Shown: positions 1 through 10,916 of the stretch, piece after piece
Layout of the letters: each line of letters starts with the position of its first letter
Position numbering within the stretch: the stretch's first letter is position 1
Assembly (NCBI GenBank): GCA_963585895.1
Contig: OY757904.1
Coordinates: 66,376,050 to 66,440,049 of the forward strand
DNA: 64,000 nt
From: Sepioteuthis lessoniana
Lineage: Eukaryota; Mollusca; Cephalopoda; Myopsida; Loliginidae
Direction of reading: 5' to 3'
Program-made: the position numbers and the translations under genes
Notes under the pieces: generated by a model
Database searches by the model: none
Told to the model about the DNA's origin: nothing
The model's input: the letters and a program-made list of their open reading frames with translations, nothing else

Positions 1-10
1 CACGCGTGCA

Positions 11-11
11 C

Positions 12-47
<36 letters not shown>

Positions 48-144
48 GCCTGCTCACGTGTTTGTGTGTGTGTGTGTGTGTGCACGCGCGCACGTGTATA
101 TATATATATATATATATATAGATAGATAGATAGATAGATAGATC
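11..144. repeat. Compound microsatellite (TA)n-(TG)n-(TA)n-(GATA)n
   Basis: An uninterrupted cluster of dinucleotide runs passes into six GATA units at 121-144, with a short alternating CG/CA stretch at about 83-94. The pattern recurs across the window and is typical of slippage-driven microsatellites. Confidence 0.97.
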
Positions 145-540
145 ATGTGCTCACTCAGCATTCTCGATATCTGAGGATCCAAAAGTTCTTTTGAAGATAG
201 AAACCACTAGGCTACTAACACAATTGATTTCATTATAGTGATGAAGGCCCTTGTAGAACTATACGTAATTTTTATATTTGATGGTAACGGTAGATCGTTG
301 CTCCAATATGTAAAAAATTATTTTAAACAAAACTTCATAAGTTCTGTTTTCAGGATTTTCTTCTACACTGGCTTACTTACCAAAGCTAAATAGCCATGTT
401 TGCCCGACTATTTTACAAATATAGTGAGGAAGAAGAGAGTAATAATAGCGATAGAACAACTCTTAGCGCTAACACACTTTTCCAGAATTTGAACTTGCCC
501 TTTTGATCCAGTTTCTTTTAGACGATTAGTTATACACTTT
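145..540. other. Anonymous AT-rich DNA
   Basis: No coding, RNA or repeat signal was recognised here. It fills the gap between two microsatellites. Confidence 0.6.
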
Positions 541-590
541 GAATGAGTGTGTGTTTGCGTGTGTGTATATGTGTGTGTCTGTATGTATGA

Positions 591-627
<37 letters not shown>
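541..627. repeat. (TG)n microsatellite
   Basis: Imperfect TG repeats with TA and TCTG interruptions end in a pure TG run at about 595-627. Open frames over it on either strand (Cys-Val or His-Thr runs) are products of the repeat and not genes. Confidence 0.95.
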
Positions 628-628
<1 letters not shown>

Positions 629-639
629 TTTTCAACTGC

Positions 640-1830
640 GCTGGGATTTAGGCTGTCTTACTTTCTTTTCTCTGATTACTCAATCACAGCGTCTTTTCTA
701 CGTTTTTCTGGATTGTTACAAAGACACAGACTATAATTTCTCTGACTGTCACCTTTACCTTTCTTATCATTTTCAGCTCTCATGCAAATTCCAGTCATAG
801 GCAAGATTTTCTATGTCTTTTTCTTATTTACGAGTTCCATTATGTGAAAAATTTGCTCCTTAATATTAAAAGGGATTCAATGTATCATTTTCTCAAAAAG
901 ATTCTAATAATTGCCTTTAACATCTGCCTGTAGTGTCAATGTTTAATCACTTTCCTTAATGTTATTCACTTGAGTTTTGAGTATTCTAACTTTTCTATAA
1001 TCAATTCTTTTTGCGCTGCTTGTCTTCTATCAGTTATGATTAAGTTTCACTTTTTCGGCTTCTATATAACGATGTCCAATTCATCTTGTGCAATATCTTG
1101 AAGATTTCTTTATTCTAATATTTTTCTCGAATCAATGATTTCTACTTTTATTCTTCCCTTTTATTATTTTAATTGTAGCCGTTTTTGTCTATTGTAATTA
1201 CGATCTTTCCTCTACTGTGTTTTCATCAATTCTTTGCGACATAGTAGTACTCTTTTCACTTTTCTCTTTAATGCATGCATCTGTTGACATAATTGCTCGA
1301 GTGTAAGTCCTTATGCATCGTCATCAATTTTCTCGTTTGGATGGTCCAGGTCTCTAGTTTATGATTAGTTGGTGTATCTTAAAAGAGTGACTAAACAAGT
1401 ATTTATTCCTTTAAGTTTCTGCGGCATAGTACGGTTTCCCCAAATTTCGTTGTTTCTTCAGTGTTACATTTCACTTACTTTTCCTTTTATTTCTATGTGT
1501 TTGATGTTCTTCGCTTCTAATACCACAGACTATATCTAGCTTTCTAGATGCTTTCCTGATAGGGTAGATCTATTTTTTCTCTTCTTTTCATTATCCAATT
1601 TTGGTATTAGACGTTTTCAATACCAAATCCCGTTCTTATGCTTTGGCTGATGATTTTAACAGTTTGCCTCAGGCATTCTAATTTCTTTTGTCTTGGTAAA
1701 AAAATCTTACATCTTCCCTGTAGAAGTGGCTTATCTTTTCTTGCGATTTTGTGAATTTGCATCCTCTTTTGCATTTTCTTATGATACTATTTAGTGTAGA
1801 ATCGCGATAACGAATACTCCAAGGAATAAT
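640..1830 (-). mobile_element. Heavily decayed body of a REL-endo LINE
   Basis: The plus strand is strongly pyrimidine-rich, as is the plus strand of the clearer minus-strand copy at 52.1-54.8 kb. Scattered blocks align with that copy in the same order. Around 1310-1440, a 'cttatgcat.gtcat' block is followed by 'tttctgcggcatagt', matching about 53.21-53.34 kb. Around 1590-1650 there is a block resembling the region downstream of the reverse transcriptase motif. No frame is open. If the identification is right this is the oldest copy here; a chance resemblance of low-complexity T-rich DNA is possible. Confidence 0.4.
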
Positions 1831-1884
1831 TAGTCTTTTCGAAGATGCTTCTTTATTATTTTATTTCGGGCAAGTGTTTCAAGA

Positions 1885-2115
1885 GAGAAACATGAGTGAA
1901 TTTTTCTCTGAATTCAAAGTGACAACAAATCTTCTCAGATTTACTGGTCTAAGAGTTCTAGTTGATTTTAACATTGCTGTGGTCTTGATGGCCTCGATTC
2001 TTCCTCTAATTTCATGTTCCAGCAGTCTCTTTTCCAGGCTTTTGTAGACCGTTCCAAGGCCACTAACAATAATTTATCTTTATAGTCGACTTATTTTTTT
2101 CATTTCTCTAGCAAG
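1885..2115 (-). mobile_element. REL-endo LINE, 3'-end fragment 1
   Basis: Read on the minus strand, this matches the last part of the REL-endo LINE, from the region reading Leu-Ala-Arg-Glu to the end of the last frame and some 3' untranslated sequence. The best matches are the copies near 38.85-39.1 kb and 52.16-52.43 kb. It is truncated upstream and riddled with changes. Confidence 0.6.
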
Positions 2116-2649
2116 ATCCATATATATGATTTAATTTATAATTAAACGACAGTGAGTGTAAATGATAAAACCTACCAAAAACAAGTTATTTTCTACTTGA
2201 TTAATGCAAAATCTGGTCGTGTAGTTTATCCACTTGTATCTTAAATCCCAGAGAATGTTATTCATCAATTTTTTTAATGAGATGTACTGTTTGGTGGTGA
2301 TGAAAAGAACATGGCCAAATTTTTGTCTCCTGCTCAATTCTAATAGGATTATCTTTCCCATCAAGAAATACTTACACTTCTATTCATTTTTTGCTAGTTA
2401 ACTCCGTTCTCTAATGTAATAAAGTGTTTTTCTCGTTTACTATAAAATCAACATTTCCTATTCTTTTTAATCAATTTTTGCTTTGACGTAATGATTTCTT
2501 TCCACTCGTGTTTTTTGTTGCGATTAAAGCAGATTTAGCTTATTCCTTCACATTTTACTGTGTAATTCATGTCCAGGTCACCTCATGTGTAATTATTTTG
2601 GATTGTCGCTTGAAGTACCCATTTTTTTTTCTTCTTATATTTGTCGTCT
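2116..2649. other. Anonymous AT-rich DNA between LINE fragments
   Basis: The only open frame is 77 codons on the minus strand at 2131-2364, with no recognisable motif. It may be LINE-derived, but I cannot show this. Confidence 0.5.
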
Positions 2650-2890
2650 TTTCTTACTTCTAGCGAATCTTTCACACCAGTTCCAACTGAGGCTTTTTAC
2701 TCAAGGACTTCTCAAAGTACCTTAGTTTATTTTAAGTGTTAAGGTCAGTACGGTCTCGATTCTTCCTCTGATTTCCGATTCCCCATTCTCCTTTCCAGGA
2801 ATTTAGTAATTTAGTAAGACAGCTGCAATCGATATCACTGGTAGGTTATTGTTTTACAACTGTTAATTTCTATGAGAGGAACCAAGTTTT
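2650..2890 (-). mobile_element. REL-endo LINE, 3'-end fragment 2
   Basis: A second minus-strand copy of the same 3' region. It starts with the 3' untranslated block (about 2650-2700, matching about 52.15-52.20 kb) and continues into the last coding section, with the 'ggtctc.attc.tcctctgattt' block at about 2752-2775. It is decayed and 5'-truncated. Confidence 0.6.
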
Positions 2891-2944
2891 CGTCTAACTT
2901 TTCATTTTCTCTCCTAAACCAATTTCTATTTCACTTCCCCTTGT

Positions 2945-3205
2945 CTTTTTCATAGTGGGTTAGCTGTTAGTATGTCACAGGATTCTGAGTAACATCAGGT
3001 CACTTCAAGTCCCTTGGACTTCACTGTATTTTTAACAATGTTGTAGTTTGGATCCGTCCTCTGATTTCAAACTCTTCCAGCCCACTTTCCAAGACTTTGG
3101 GACTGTTCCAAGCACACTGATTACAATTGGTATCACCATTAATCTTTTGTTCCACGAATTTTTAGTTATCTAGCAAGGTCTGAGTACTTGTCTCTCTTTT
3201 TGCCT
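2945..3205 (-). mobile_element. REL-endo LINE, 3'-end fragment 3
   Basis: A third minus-strand 3' fragment and the best preserved of the trio. On the minus strand it gives the region ending in a Glu-Thr-Ile-Gln-like motif and the upstream segment with Ile-Val-Ile-Pro-like residues seen at 38.9 and 52.3 kb. Its upstream edge is at about 3205. Confidence 0.65.
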
Positions 3206-3269
3206 GTTTTTTTAATTAATTGTCACTAAGTCTGCTCCTCTAGGCATCTGTTTGCATCTCAAAATCCCA

Positions 3270-3765
3270 CCGAATCTGGGGAATGCGGACTAGCATTTCA
3301 TTGGTAGCTCCTTATGGGATCCTATCTATGTGTCAAATAGAACTAAACAGTGATCTTTTGCTAAACTCTATTGCTTGAAATGGGACTGTTTTGACATTTA
3401 CAATGTGTACTTCGGCTAAACTGAACTGTTTAAAATATAATTGTTTTTAAATAGAACTAACCTGTGTACTTATGATAAACTTCATTGTTTGCAATAGAAT
3501 TGTTTTTGATATTGAAACTGCGTACTCATGCTAAAATGAACTCTCTGACATGTAACTGTTTTTTTTAATATAACTAAACCGTGTACTGATACTAAACTGA
3601 ATTATCTGGAATAGAACACAGTTTTTGACATTTAAACTGTCTACTTATGATAAACTAAATTGTTTGAAATAGAACTGTTTTAACATTGAACTGTTTGTAA
3701 AAAAAAAACAACATATTCTAATACTAAACTGAATTGTTTGAAATTTAGTTCGGAATTAAATGACC
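3270..3765 (+). repeat. Composite minisatellite repeat, copy 1
   Basis: A short piece of the GC-richer core (3277-3332) is followed by about eight degenerate copies of a unit of about 55 bp. The unit is recognised by the recurring words 'aaactgtgtacttatgct', 'aaactgaattgtttgaaa' and 'tagaactgttttgacattt'. This copy lacks the 3' tail seen in the copy at 48.5 kb. Other copies lie at 10.4 kb and 19.0 kb (both inverted) and at 48.5 kb. Confidence 0.85.
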
Positions 3766-4139
3766 CGAAAATCTTTGCTACGCTAAAAGAACCAATCACC
3801 CAGTTACAGACAGGCTGTTTATTTGTATCACAAATCTAAAGTTTGCCTAGAAACGCGAGATGTTTCTATCTGGGGTCAAAACTCAAGTGACTTAACGTCA
3901 GTCGGATATCTTACCCCAGAGCTATCTTCATTCCCAGCGTAACGGATTAAATTTTTTACCTTCATATGTATTTACATATACGCTATCGGCTACCGGAGTG
4001 CTCCATTCTTGAAAAGAGATTTTGCAATTCCTCACACGAGGGCACAACCCAACGAATAGGGGAAGCATATATATTGTCATACAGAGAAGTATTTTTTTAG
4101 GCAAAACATTTCTATAATCAACCTGACCATGGCTTTGTC
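3766..4139. other. Anonymous DNA
   Basis: No feature was recognised between the composite repeat and the mariner scrap. Confidence 0.5.
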
Positions 4140-4400
4140 ACTTCTGAATTAATGAGAGTCCATAGAGTGGAATCGCACTGATTCTCTGGCAAAGAAAAAG
4201 GTTGCAGACACTGCGGTCACTGAAGAACGCCACGCTGTGAGACTTCGGAGACATGAAAGGATCCATCACTAGTATTTTCTTTGAAAAAGATGCAACGATA
4301 AACAATACTTGTTTTTGCCAAGTTTTTGGAGAAAATTCACCTAAATCATTGAATGACTCTGGTACGAATCTTTATCTTCGTACTTATTCTAGTGATTTTT
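4140..4400 (+). mobile_element. Mariner transposase relic
   Basis: The plus strand encodes a Met-Lys-Gly-Ser...Phe-Phe-Glu-Lys-Asp-Ala-Thr-Ile-Asn stretch from 4253. It resembles the segment just after the first catalytic Asp of SETMAR-type mariner transposases (there Asp-Met-Lys-Gly...Leu-Glu-Lys-Gly-Ala-Thr). A Lys-Lys-Lys-Val stretch upstream fits the preceding region, with an in-frame stop between. A related scrap is at 31985-32230 with the same word 'gacatgaaaggatcc'. This is a dead DNA transposon fragment. Confidence 0.55.
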
Positions 4401-4479
4401 CTTTTTATACGGTGAGAGTTTATACAATCTTATTTATTTTGTTATCCTACATGTCATAAAACTTTACTGTTTCATATTA

Positions 4480-4540
4480 AAATAAAAAGAAAAGAGTCCA
4501 CACGGCACTAGATCTGGTAAATATGGTGGGGTGCTTCATT
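4480..4540 (-). mobile_element. Short inverted mariner scrap (PYxPDL motif)
   Basis: On the minus strand this reads Tyr-Leu-Pro-Asp-Leu-Val-Pro-Cys after one base of slippage. It matches the Tyr-Ser-Pro-Asp-Leu-Ala-Pro motif that carries the last catalytic Asp of mariners. It is opposite in orientation to the scrap at 4140-4400, so the two are either separate insertions or a rearranged copy. It is very short. Confidence 0.35.
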
Positions 4541-4565
4541 ATTACAATCCTGTTTTGTCTGAGAG

Positions 4566-4735
4566 TCCTCGTGGCATCGTGGCTAACGTGCTGGCTGCAA
4601 TCTCGTATTAAACAATTTCGAACTCCTGTCACCTACCTACATTCAATTTTGGGCTATTACCTTTGGGAAAATGATGAAACCGGTCATCCCTCCTGCAATG
4701 ATTTAAATACTAATACTCAAGACTGACCTCATATT
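4566..4735 (+). mobile_element. tRNA-headed SINE (family C)
   Basis: The first 75 bases look like a tRNA: 'gtggcatcgtggctaacg' as an A box and 'ttcgaactcctg' as a B box, the two halves of an RNA polymerase III promoter. The body 'acctttgggaaaatgatgaa' resembles the common body of the other family C copies. It has no tRNA 3' end, so it is a SINE and not a tRNA gene. Confidence 0.6.
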
Positions 4736-6190
4736 ATTTTCAAATAGGTCCTGTTTTGTCTAAATATCTACATTGATGCCTCTTGATAGTATTTCATCAT
4801 GCCTCATACTGTTTCTCGATTCAATTTTCCTTTTCTCTATCACGTTCGTATTTCATGATATTCCATTATTTGTTTTCTGAACCGTCTGTACCTTTGTTTT
4901 TCTTCCTATTCTTGGTTTCTCCATTTAGTCTTTCTTGTTTCTCTCTTTGTGACTCTGACAGGAATTTTTGATTGTCGCATAAACTTTTTCTCGCGTTTCC
5001 TTTCACACACATCGTATCAACGTCATCTTTTAAAGGAATTGAAATGCGAATTTCCATTTATATGTGCATATATCAAAGTTGTTCCGTTCGAAAATTTTGC
5101 ACACTTTTATAGCAAATCTTAAAATATTAATTACGCTTTTGTCGTTATCTGGTATTAGAAGCGTTAATTTTAATTAACTTCATTGGAAATCATTGATTTA
5201 GGTTAGATTGGCACAATCAGTGCTCATTTAAACCTGTTGAAATTAGCGTATTTTTAATTAAGTCTAAACCTAAAGATGGAAGAAAATAAGCAACCTTTTA
5301 AGCGTGTTCGATTTTTTTAAATTGAGAAAGCGTAAAATATGGAAATATAACGCATTGAATCTTTTGTAACATTTACCAAGAAGTTACAGTAAATGCTCAA
5401 AAGTAGGAAATATGGATTGGAAAGATTCATATAGAAAAAAAACTCGTATTAATTCAATGCCCTGTATCGGATAGATTACTGAGATTCATACCGAACAAAT
5501 AAAGATAGATATTTGGAATAATCACTGCATACGACCCGGAAATAAACACTACGCAATTCCTAATCTAAATTTGAATTTTTTTTTTTTTTCACTGGCGTCT
5601 ATATTTTAATCGCAGTAATTCGTGGCATCTGTATACGTTACAAAAGACAAACCAAGCTAAAACGAAAATTACTGAAATATTTCCGGATTACGCAGTCGGG
5701 ACACCAACCCACCACCGAACTCTGTAATTGGTCAAAAGAGGTATGTGTAGTTGCTGTTCTGGTCGAGAGGCAACTCATTTAGGCTATTTCGGAAAGTGTC
5801 AAACCCTATCCCATCAGGAATAAAAATGCAAAAACAAAGCATTCCCAGGATCTATAGTTCTCTTTTTTTTCTTTGTAGAGCTGATTCTAAAGTTATAAAA
5901 TTTCAAACAAAACCTACGGCCAAATGTCCTTTTTGAGACGAAATCTCTATGTGAGGTTGAAGTTGTTTAACAGGAAAAAACAAACGAGTTGCGGATGATA
6001 CTGCCATACAAAAGGCCATGACAAACAAGATCATAGGAGAAAATAAAGCGTAAAATTGAGATTTGACAACATATATATTTACCCAACCACTCTCTCATGA
6101 ACTGGTTGCAAACACAAGGCTAAATTTTAAGAGCAGTAAAACTACTTTGATTATTTGTGTTCCTTCTTCTAGAGTTGTAGCCGAAGAAAG
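4736..6190. other. Anonymous AT-rich DNA
   Basis: About 1.45 kb with only short unsupported frames (for example 4783-4971 plus and 5751-5936 plus). No repeat family was recognised. Confidence 0.5.
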
Positions 6191-6194
6191 CTCA

Positions 6195-6345
6195 AAGAAC
6201 ATAGTTTGAGCTACTTTTTACTCATAGCTGGGTGGAGCCGATGGATTCATGCCTTTCGCAAGAAAAGTAACGTTGAGTGAAACGCAGTCTTATTCAGGAT
6301 TTCAATTCGAGTCACCGATTCCATTTTAGCGTAGATAATCATTAC
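6195..6345 (-). mobile_element. SINE family C, partial
   Basis: On the minus strand a degraded tRNA-like head (right end, 'attcgagtcaccgattcc' on the plus strand) is followed by the family body. The body on the plus strand reads 'tcatagctgggtggagc' and 'gattcatgcctttcgc'. These match the copies at 20.9 and 46.3 kb. Confidence 0.6.
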
Positions 6346-8257
6346 TCTCCACATGCAATGTATTATTCTCTTTTGAAGAATTTTAAGTAAAATACAAATC
6401 TCTTATGTGACAACAATGGGTCATTTCTGAGGCAATGATCGGTGTTATTTAGTTAATATGTGAATTATGGATATGTGACATTTTATTAAAACGTTCGGAA
6501 TCGGGAGTTTTCACTCTTTGCAGCATATTAATTTCTCTTCTAACGGTTACATTTCCTCCGTCGTTCATATTTGAGTGAGAATAAACGAAATTCAGTAAAT
6601 GATCACGGTATTTTGCCATATACGCATGCCTAGTCAATGATTTGTTTTTAAATTTCCATTGCATATCTAACAAGTTTGGGCAAACGTAAAAGTTTTTATA
6701 ATTTCCTGCTACATCAATCTATTTAGAATGTATAATAGGAAACTTTCTGGATATGGAGAAAATATTTTTCCATGTTATATCTGAAAATATGAGACCTTTG
6801 TCGAGTGTCTGCATACAGACAATGCTCTATTAATATCCAATGCGTTTTACTGAAATTCTTGGAAGCGTTTCATTCGTCCTTAATTGAATTTAGTGAATCA
6901 TAGAACTGACAACGATCAACTTAATCATTATTCTATTTATCTTCCACCATGATGAGAACCAACGTGACAAGGGCAGACAATAAAAGGTAATCGACAACAA
7001 TTCAGAATCGACACGAAGAAAATTAATCAGCACATGAACAATACTGAAGAGGTTTTCTTGATAGCAATATGAATTAAACAGCGCTGAAATTTATGGTCTC
7101 CATTACTGACGTAAGAACATACCGTGTGAGATAAATACGAGCGTTTATTCCAACACCACGACAGAAACAACACCGACTTGAAAACATTTGCCAAATGACC
7201 CATAAAATCACAAAGGCATCTTTCTATTGCTAACTCATATAAACGGTAAACGGATAGCAACCGTGACTTCTTGTTTGTTTGAAAGCATAAGGTTTGTTTA
7301 AATTTACAAATAAAAGAAGTGGAGTGAGTTATGAATTCAAATCCTGAACAAAGGAGGAAATTATATTTGCAATGACCTTTGTAACCCGCTGGAAAAGCAG
7401 TATATCAATACAATCATAATTTGTCTTTTTTGATGATCTATTGGTTTCCACAGACAGGCTCAAGCAATTAATAATACAATCATTTATAACTGAAAAGCAT
7501 CAGTGACGGGTGCTGTAATGAATACGGCAAAGATTCAAGAATAAATTCTTTAATTTTAAACTAAGTTGCTTGGCGAAAATACAAAATTTACAATAACATT
7601 AAGTACGATTTGTAGTCCTTTTCATAACTGTTTAAATATGTCAGCCAGCGGTAGACTTTATTTCTATGATTGGATACATATGTCGGCATATATAAGGAGC
7701 CTTAATATTGACTACTTAATTTTCATGAAATTAAGAGATTCCCATTTGGATGATTTGGCTGAAACTCTCCTAAACGTCTAATTATTCCTGGCAAAATATT
7801 ATGGAATTACCACACGTATAAAATGCCCAAATTCATTTTGTTTTAATTTTGGTGAGATTAAAACAATAAAAGATAGTAAAAATTGAGGATTATTTTATAG
7901 CTAAACATTCTGTTTTCGTAAAAAAAAAAAAATTAAACAAACTAAATTAAATGATTTTAATTCATTGTATTTTTTTAAAACCATCTCATGAAATAATCTA
8001 ATAATGAGGAAAAATATGGAATGATATTATAATTTGCATCCCCACCCCGCAAAAATGACATCAGAAAACGAAACATGAAAATCGGAGTTGGAATACACAA
8101 CCAGAGAGAGTTATTTTATGATTAAAATTGACCTTTTAGCAAAAAAGTTGTAGTAGTAACAGGAGCAGCGGGAAGTGGTTTCTTAGTCCAGCAAAATTTG
8201 GGTGGATTGGAATATTTTTTTAGGAAAGTCCATAAAAACACAGAGTAATCTATTCAA
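6346..8257. other. Anonymous AT-rich DNA
   Basis: About 1.9 kb. Open frames of 70-77 codons at 6449-6673, 7027-7260 and 7566-7781 have no motif, no repeat signature and no splice context I could recognise. Confidence 0.5.
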
Positions 8258-8272
8258 TTATATATATATATA

Positions 8273-8308
<36 letters not shown>

Positions 8309-8486
8309 TGTGTGTGTGTTTAAAAAGCGAGAAAGTTAGACGTAGTATAAATTTATAAAAATGGAAATGGAATACTATTTTTGAAGTGCAGATTTTTTTA
8401 TCAAAAATGTATATATTTTGCCTTGCAGGTATATTCTTTTTATTAAATTGAGCACTCTTTCTTTCGATATTCCCAGTCCTTATTTA

Positions 8487-8527
<41 letters not shown>
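8258..8527. repeat. Two (TA)n microsatellites
   Basis: TA runs at 8258-8310, ending in a short TG run, and at 8488-8527. The intervening 160 bp has no recognised feature. Confidence 0.95.
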
Positions 8528-8530
<3 letters not shown>

Positions 8531-9105
8531 TGAAAGAAAATGTATTCTAAAAAGAGATTTTGAAAATGTATAATTCTCTCTAATTCGATACCAATTGATT
8601 AAACTGAATTTAAAGTTTTTATCAAAATGTAAGCGTGTATTCCGGGAGGGATATTCATAAATCAATCTTACACCACATAAAAAAATAACTGCCACGCCAC
8701 TAAACGCTAACATTACAATATGACGTTATTGTGAGGAATATTTAGTCTTCCAAAACTGGGAACAGTTAACTTACTATTATCTTTAAGCAAAAACAAAATG
8801 TACAAAAGTAACATAGAAATTAGATCATGTTGATTAATTAAAACGCATCAAAGATGCACATATGTAACTTTGTTTTACATTGTTATAATTTGATAATTGT
8901 TTGGCAGCAAGAAAGAAAAATATTTTACACTTGGAATTTTAACTTTTAAAATATTTTTGACGTTAAACTTTGTTTTGCCTGATTTTATTAACATATCTTA
9001 GCCGGATTTTATTCATTCGCTAGATTGAATTTCAAATAATTTCCGAAACAATTATTCTAAAAGTCACCCAAATTAGCATAATTACTTGGACCAAAAGATA
9101 CATTA
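8528..9105. other. Anonymous AT-rich DNA
   Basis: No feature was recognised. The 77-codon minus frame ending here reads through the TA run and is not a gene. Confidence 0.5.
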
Positions 9106-9109
9106 TCAT

Positions 9110-9372
9110 ATTTTCCGGCATTCGGCCTAATGAGTAGATTGTTTGGCAATGGTCCGGGAGACCGGGGTTCAATCCTAGGTCGAGTCATATCAAAGACTCA
9201 AAAATGGTACTTGATGCCGCCTTGCTTAAAACTTAGCATAAGAAATCCAGGGGATGGTGTATCACCCTCCCCTTTACCATGGTGTTGTAGCTATTAAAAA
9301 GGGAGTCTTTAGGTCACACTCGACTTGGTTCACCCTCGACTTAGGTCACCAAATTTACTTTCTTATGTATTG
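9110..9372 (+). mobile_element. tRNA-headed SINE (family A), copy 1
   Basis: The head carries a B box 'ggggttcaatcctagg' at about 9164-9179. The conserved family body follows: 'caaagactcaaaaatggtac', 'ccctcccc', then a Ser-Pro-Ser-Thr-like block ending in 'ggtcaccaaatttacttt'. It is more diverged than the copies at 17.6, 35.5, 45.9 and 57.8 kb. It also has a short internal duplication of the 'accctcgacttggtt' region near the 3' end. Confidence 0.85.
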
Positions 9373-10435
9373 CGTGTTTGAACCCTCGTTGAAACTACCG
9401 TTTTATTTTATCTTCTTACGATTTAGATTAATATTTGAAAATTACATAGAAAAAGGGGTTCAATGACTTATATTACGTTTATTTTTGAGGGCTAAAATAC
9501 TTTGTATATTTCATTTATTTCAGTATGTTCTAAAAACTAATTTTCGACGCGTCTTCTTCGTATAAGATATGTTATAAGTATTTGCTTTTTACTTATAGTA
9601 TATTTAATCACTTGTGGTAATTATGGGCCGGTACTCTTGAGCAAAGCGCTTTATTGCTCATGGGCAAATGACAACAGATGTATCCGCATTAAATAGCTGC
9701 ACAGATGACTGTTGTTCCTGTTTATCTCTTAAAAGACCTAAAAATAATAAATAATGAAGAAGTATTCATACTTGTGAGGGATACTGGATATCCATACTTG
9801 AACACTTCGAGAAGAGAATGGAGCCTAATAAGTAAATACAAATAATGAAAATAAAATAAAGACAAAAACGCGTCTTTGTTTTGAAACCCAAGTACAATAT
9901 ATAATTCTGCTACTCGATTATTAGTCTAAGATGAACAGAATCTAGACTTGCAAGTGCTCGTGAGTTTAAGAAACCTCTACATAAAAATCGACGAATTATA
10001 TAGGTATACATGACAGAAAAAAAGTATGATATCTTCTTTTGAAAGGATTCTCTATATTTTTTATATACTTACAGCTTTTATACAGATGGTTTTTACTTCA
10101 TTTCGACATCAACAAATGTGAATAGCATTTAGATATTTATGAAATGATTGCAGGAATCAAACAAGTGGTATTTTTTTAGGCTTGAAAATGGATAACAATA
10201 AAATTATACTTAGTGAATAATGAACACGAATAAAGTGCATACAAAAATTGAATGGCATAAAACAAAATAAGACTCAGCGACGATGTGTAGTATCTATAAT
10301 CAATTTTGAAATGCTTGGGAATGATTTTCCTCTGACCAAGAGGATGTAATAAACATTCGATAACGGTAATCGTGAGGTGGCAATTGAATGTCCAAATCCT
10401 CTGCCATGAGGAATTATGAATGGTTGGTTGTTTGT
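9373..10435. other. Anonymous AT-rich DNA
   Basis: About 1 kb with no recognisable frame or repeat. Confidence 0.5.
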
Positions 10436-10916
10436 TCGTCTTTTTTTAACATATCAACATTTGTAGGTTATTTAAAGTTAGATTCATTTTTATACAAATA
10501 ATCAGTTCTATTTCAAACTTTATTTCACTTTAGCATGAGTACATAATTTATCAAAAACATTTCAATTTCAGGCAATTCAGTTTAATCAAACAGTTTTAAT
10601 TCACACACAAGTACATGTTCTATTTCAAACAATTCGGTTAAGCATAAATACGCAGTTTACATGTCAGAACTTTTCTATTTCAAGTAACTCAGTTTAGTTC
10701 TATTTGACGTATAGATAGGACACAATCAGGTGTTACTACACCGGGCCAGAGTGGACCAGGGAGCGATGGCAATAAAGGGGTACTCTGCATTTCCAAAAGC
10801 TCCATCATTACTGGAAACTCACCATCAGATTATTTCGTGTCATATCCTTGACACTCACTGTGGGAGTCTTAAACCTCTGCATAGAAGCAGTCTGTTTGTT
10901 AGCCGACTGAGCAAAA
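10436..10916 (-). repeat. Composite minisatellite repeat, copy 2
   Basis: In minus orientation the order is: core of about 200 bp (10916 to 10708; plus-strand words 'ggagcgatggcaat', 'agccgactgagcaa'), about four to five 55-bp units (10707 to 10500), then the tail 'aaataacctacaaatgttga' near 10480-10450. This is the cleanest single-unit copy with core, array and tail together. Confidence 0.85.

Noticed and set aside
3270-3765. CRISPR-like spaced repeats
   Set aside because: The 55-bp units are contiguous and diverged, with no constant repeat and variable spacer pattern, and the DNA is eukaryotic.
8480-8713. 77-codon minus frame with a hydrophobic start
   Set aside because: It ends in a TA microsatellite and has no recognisable domain or context.
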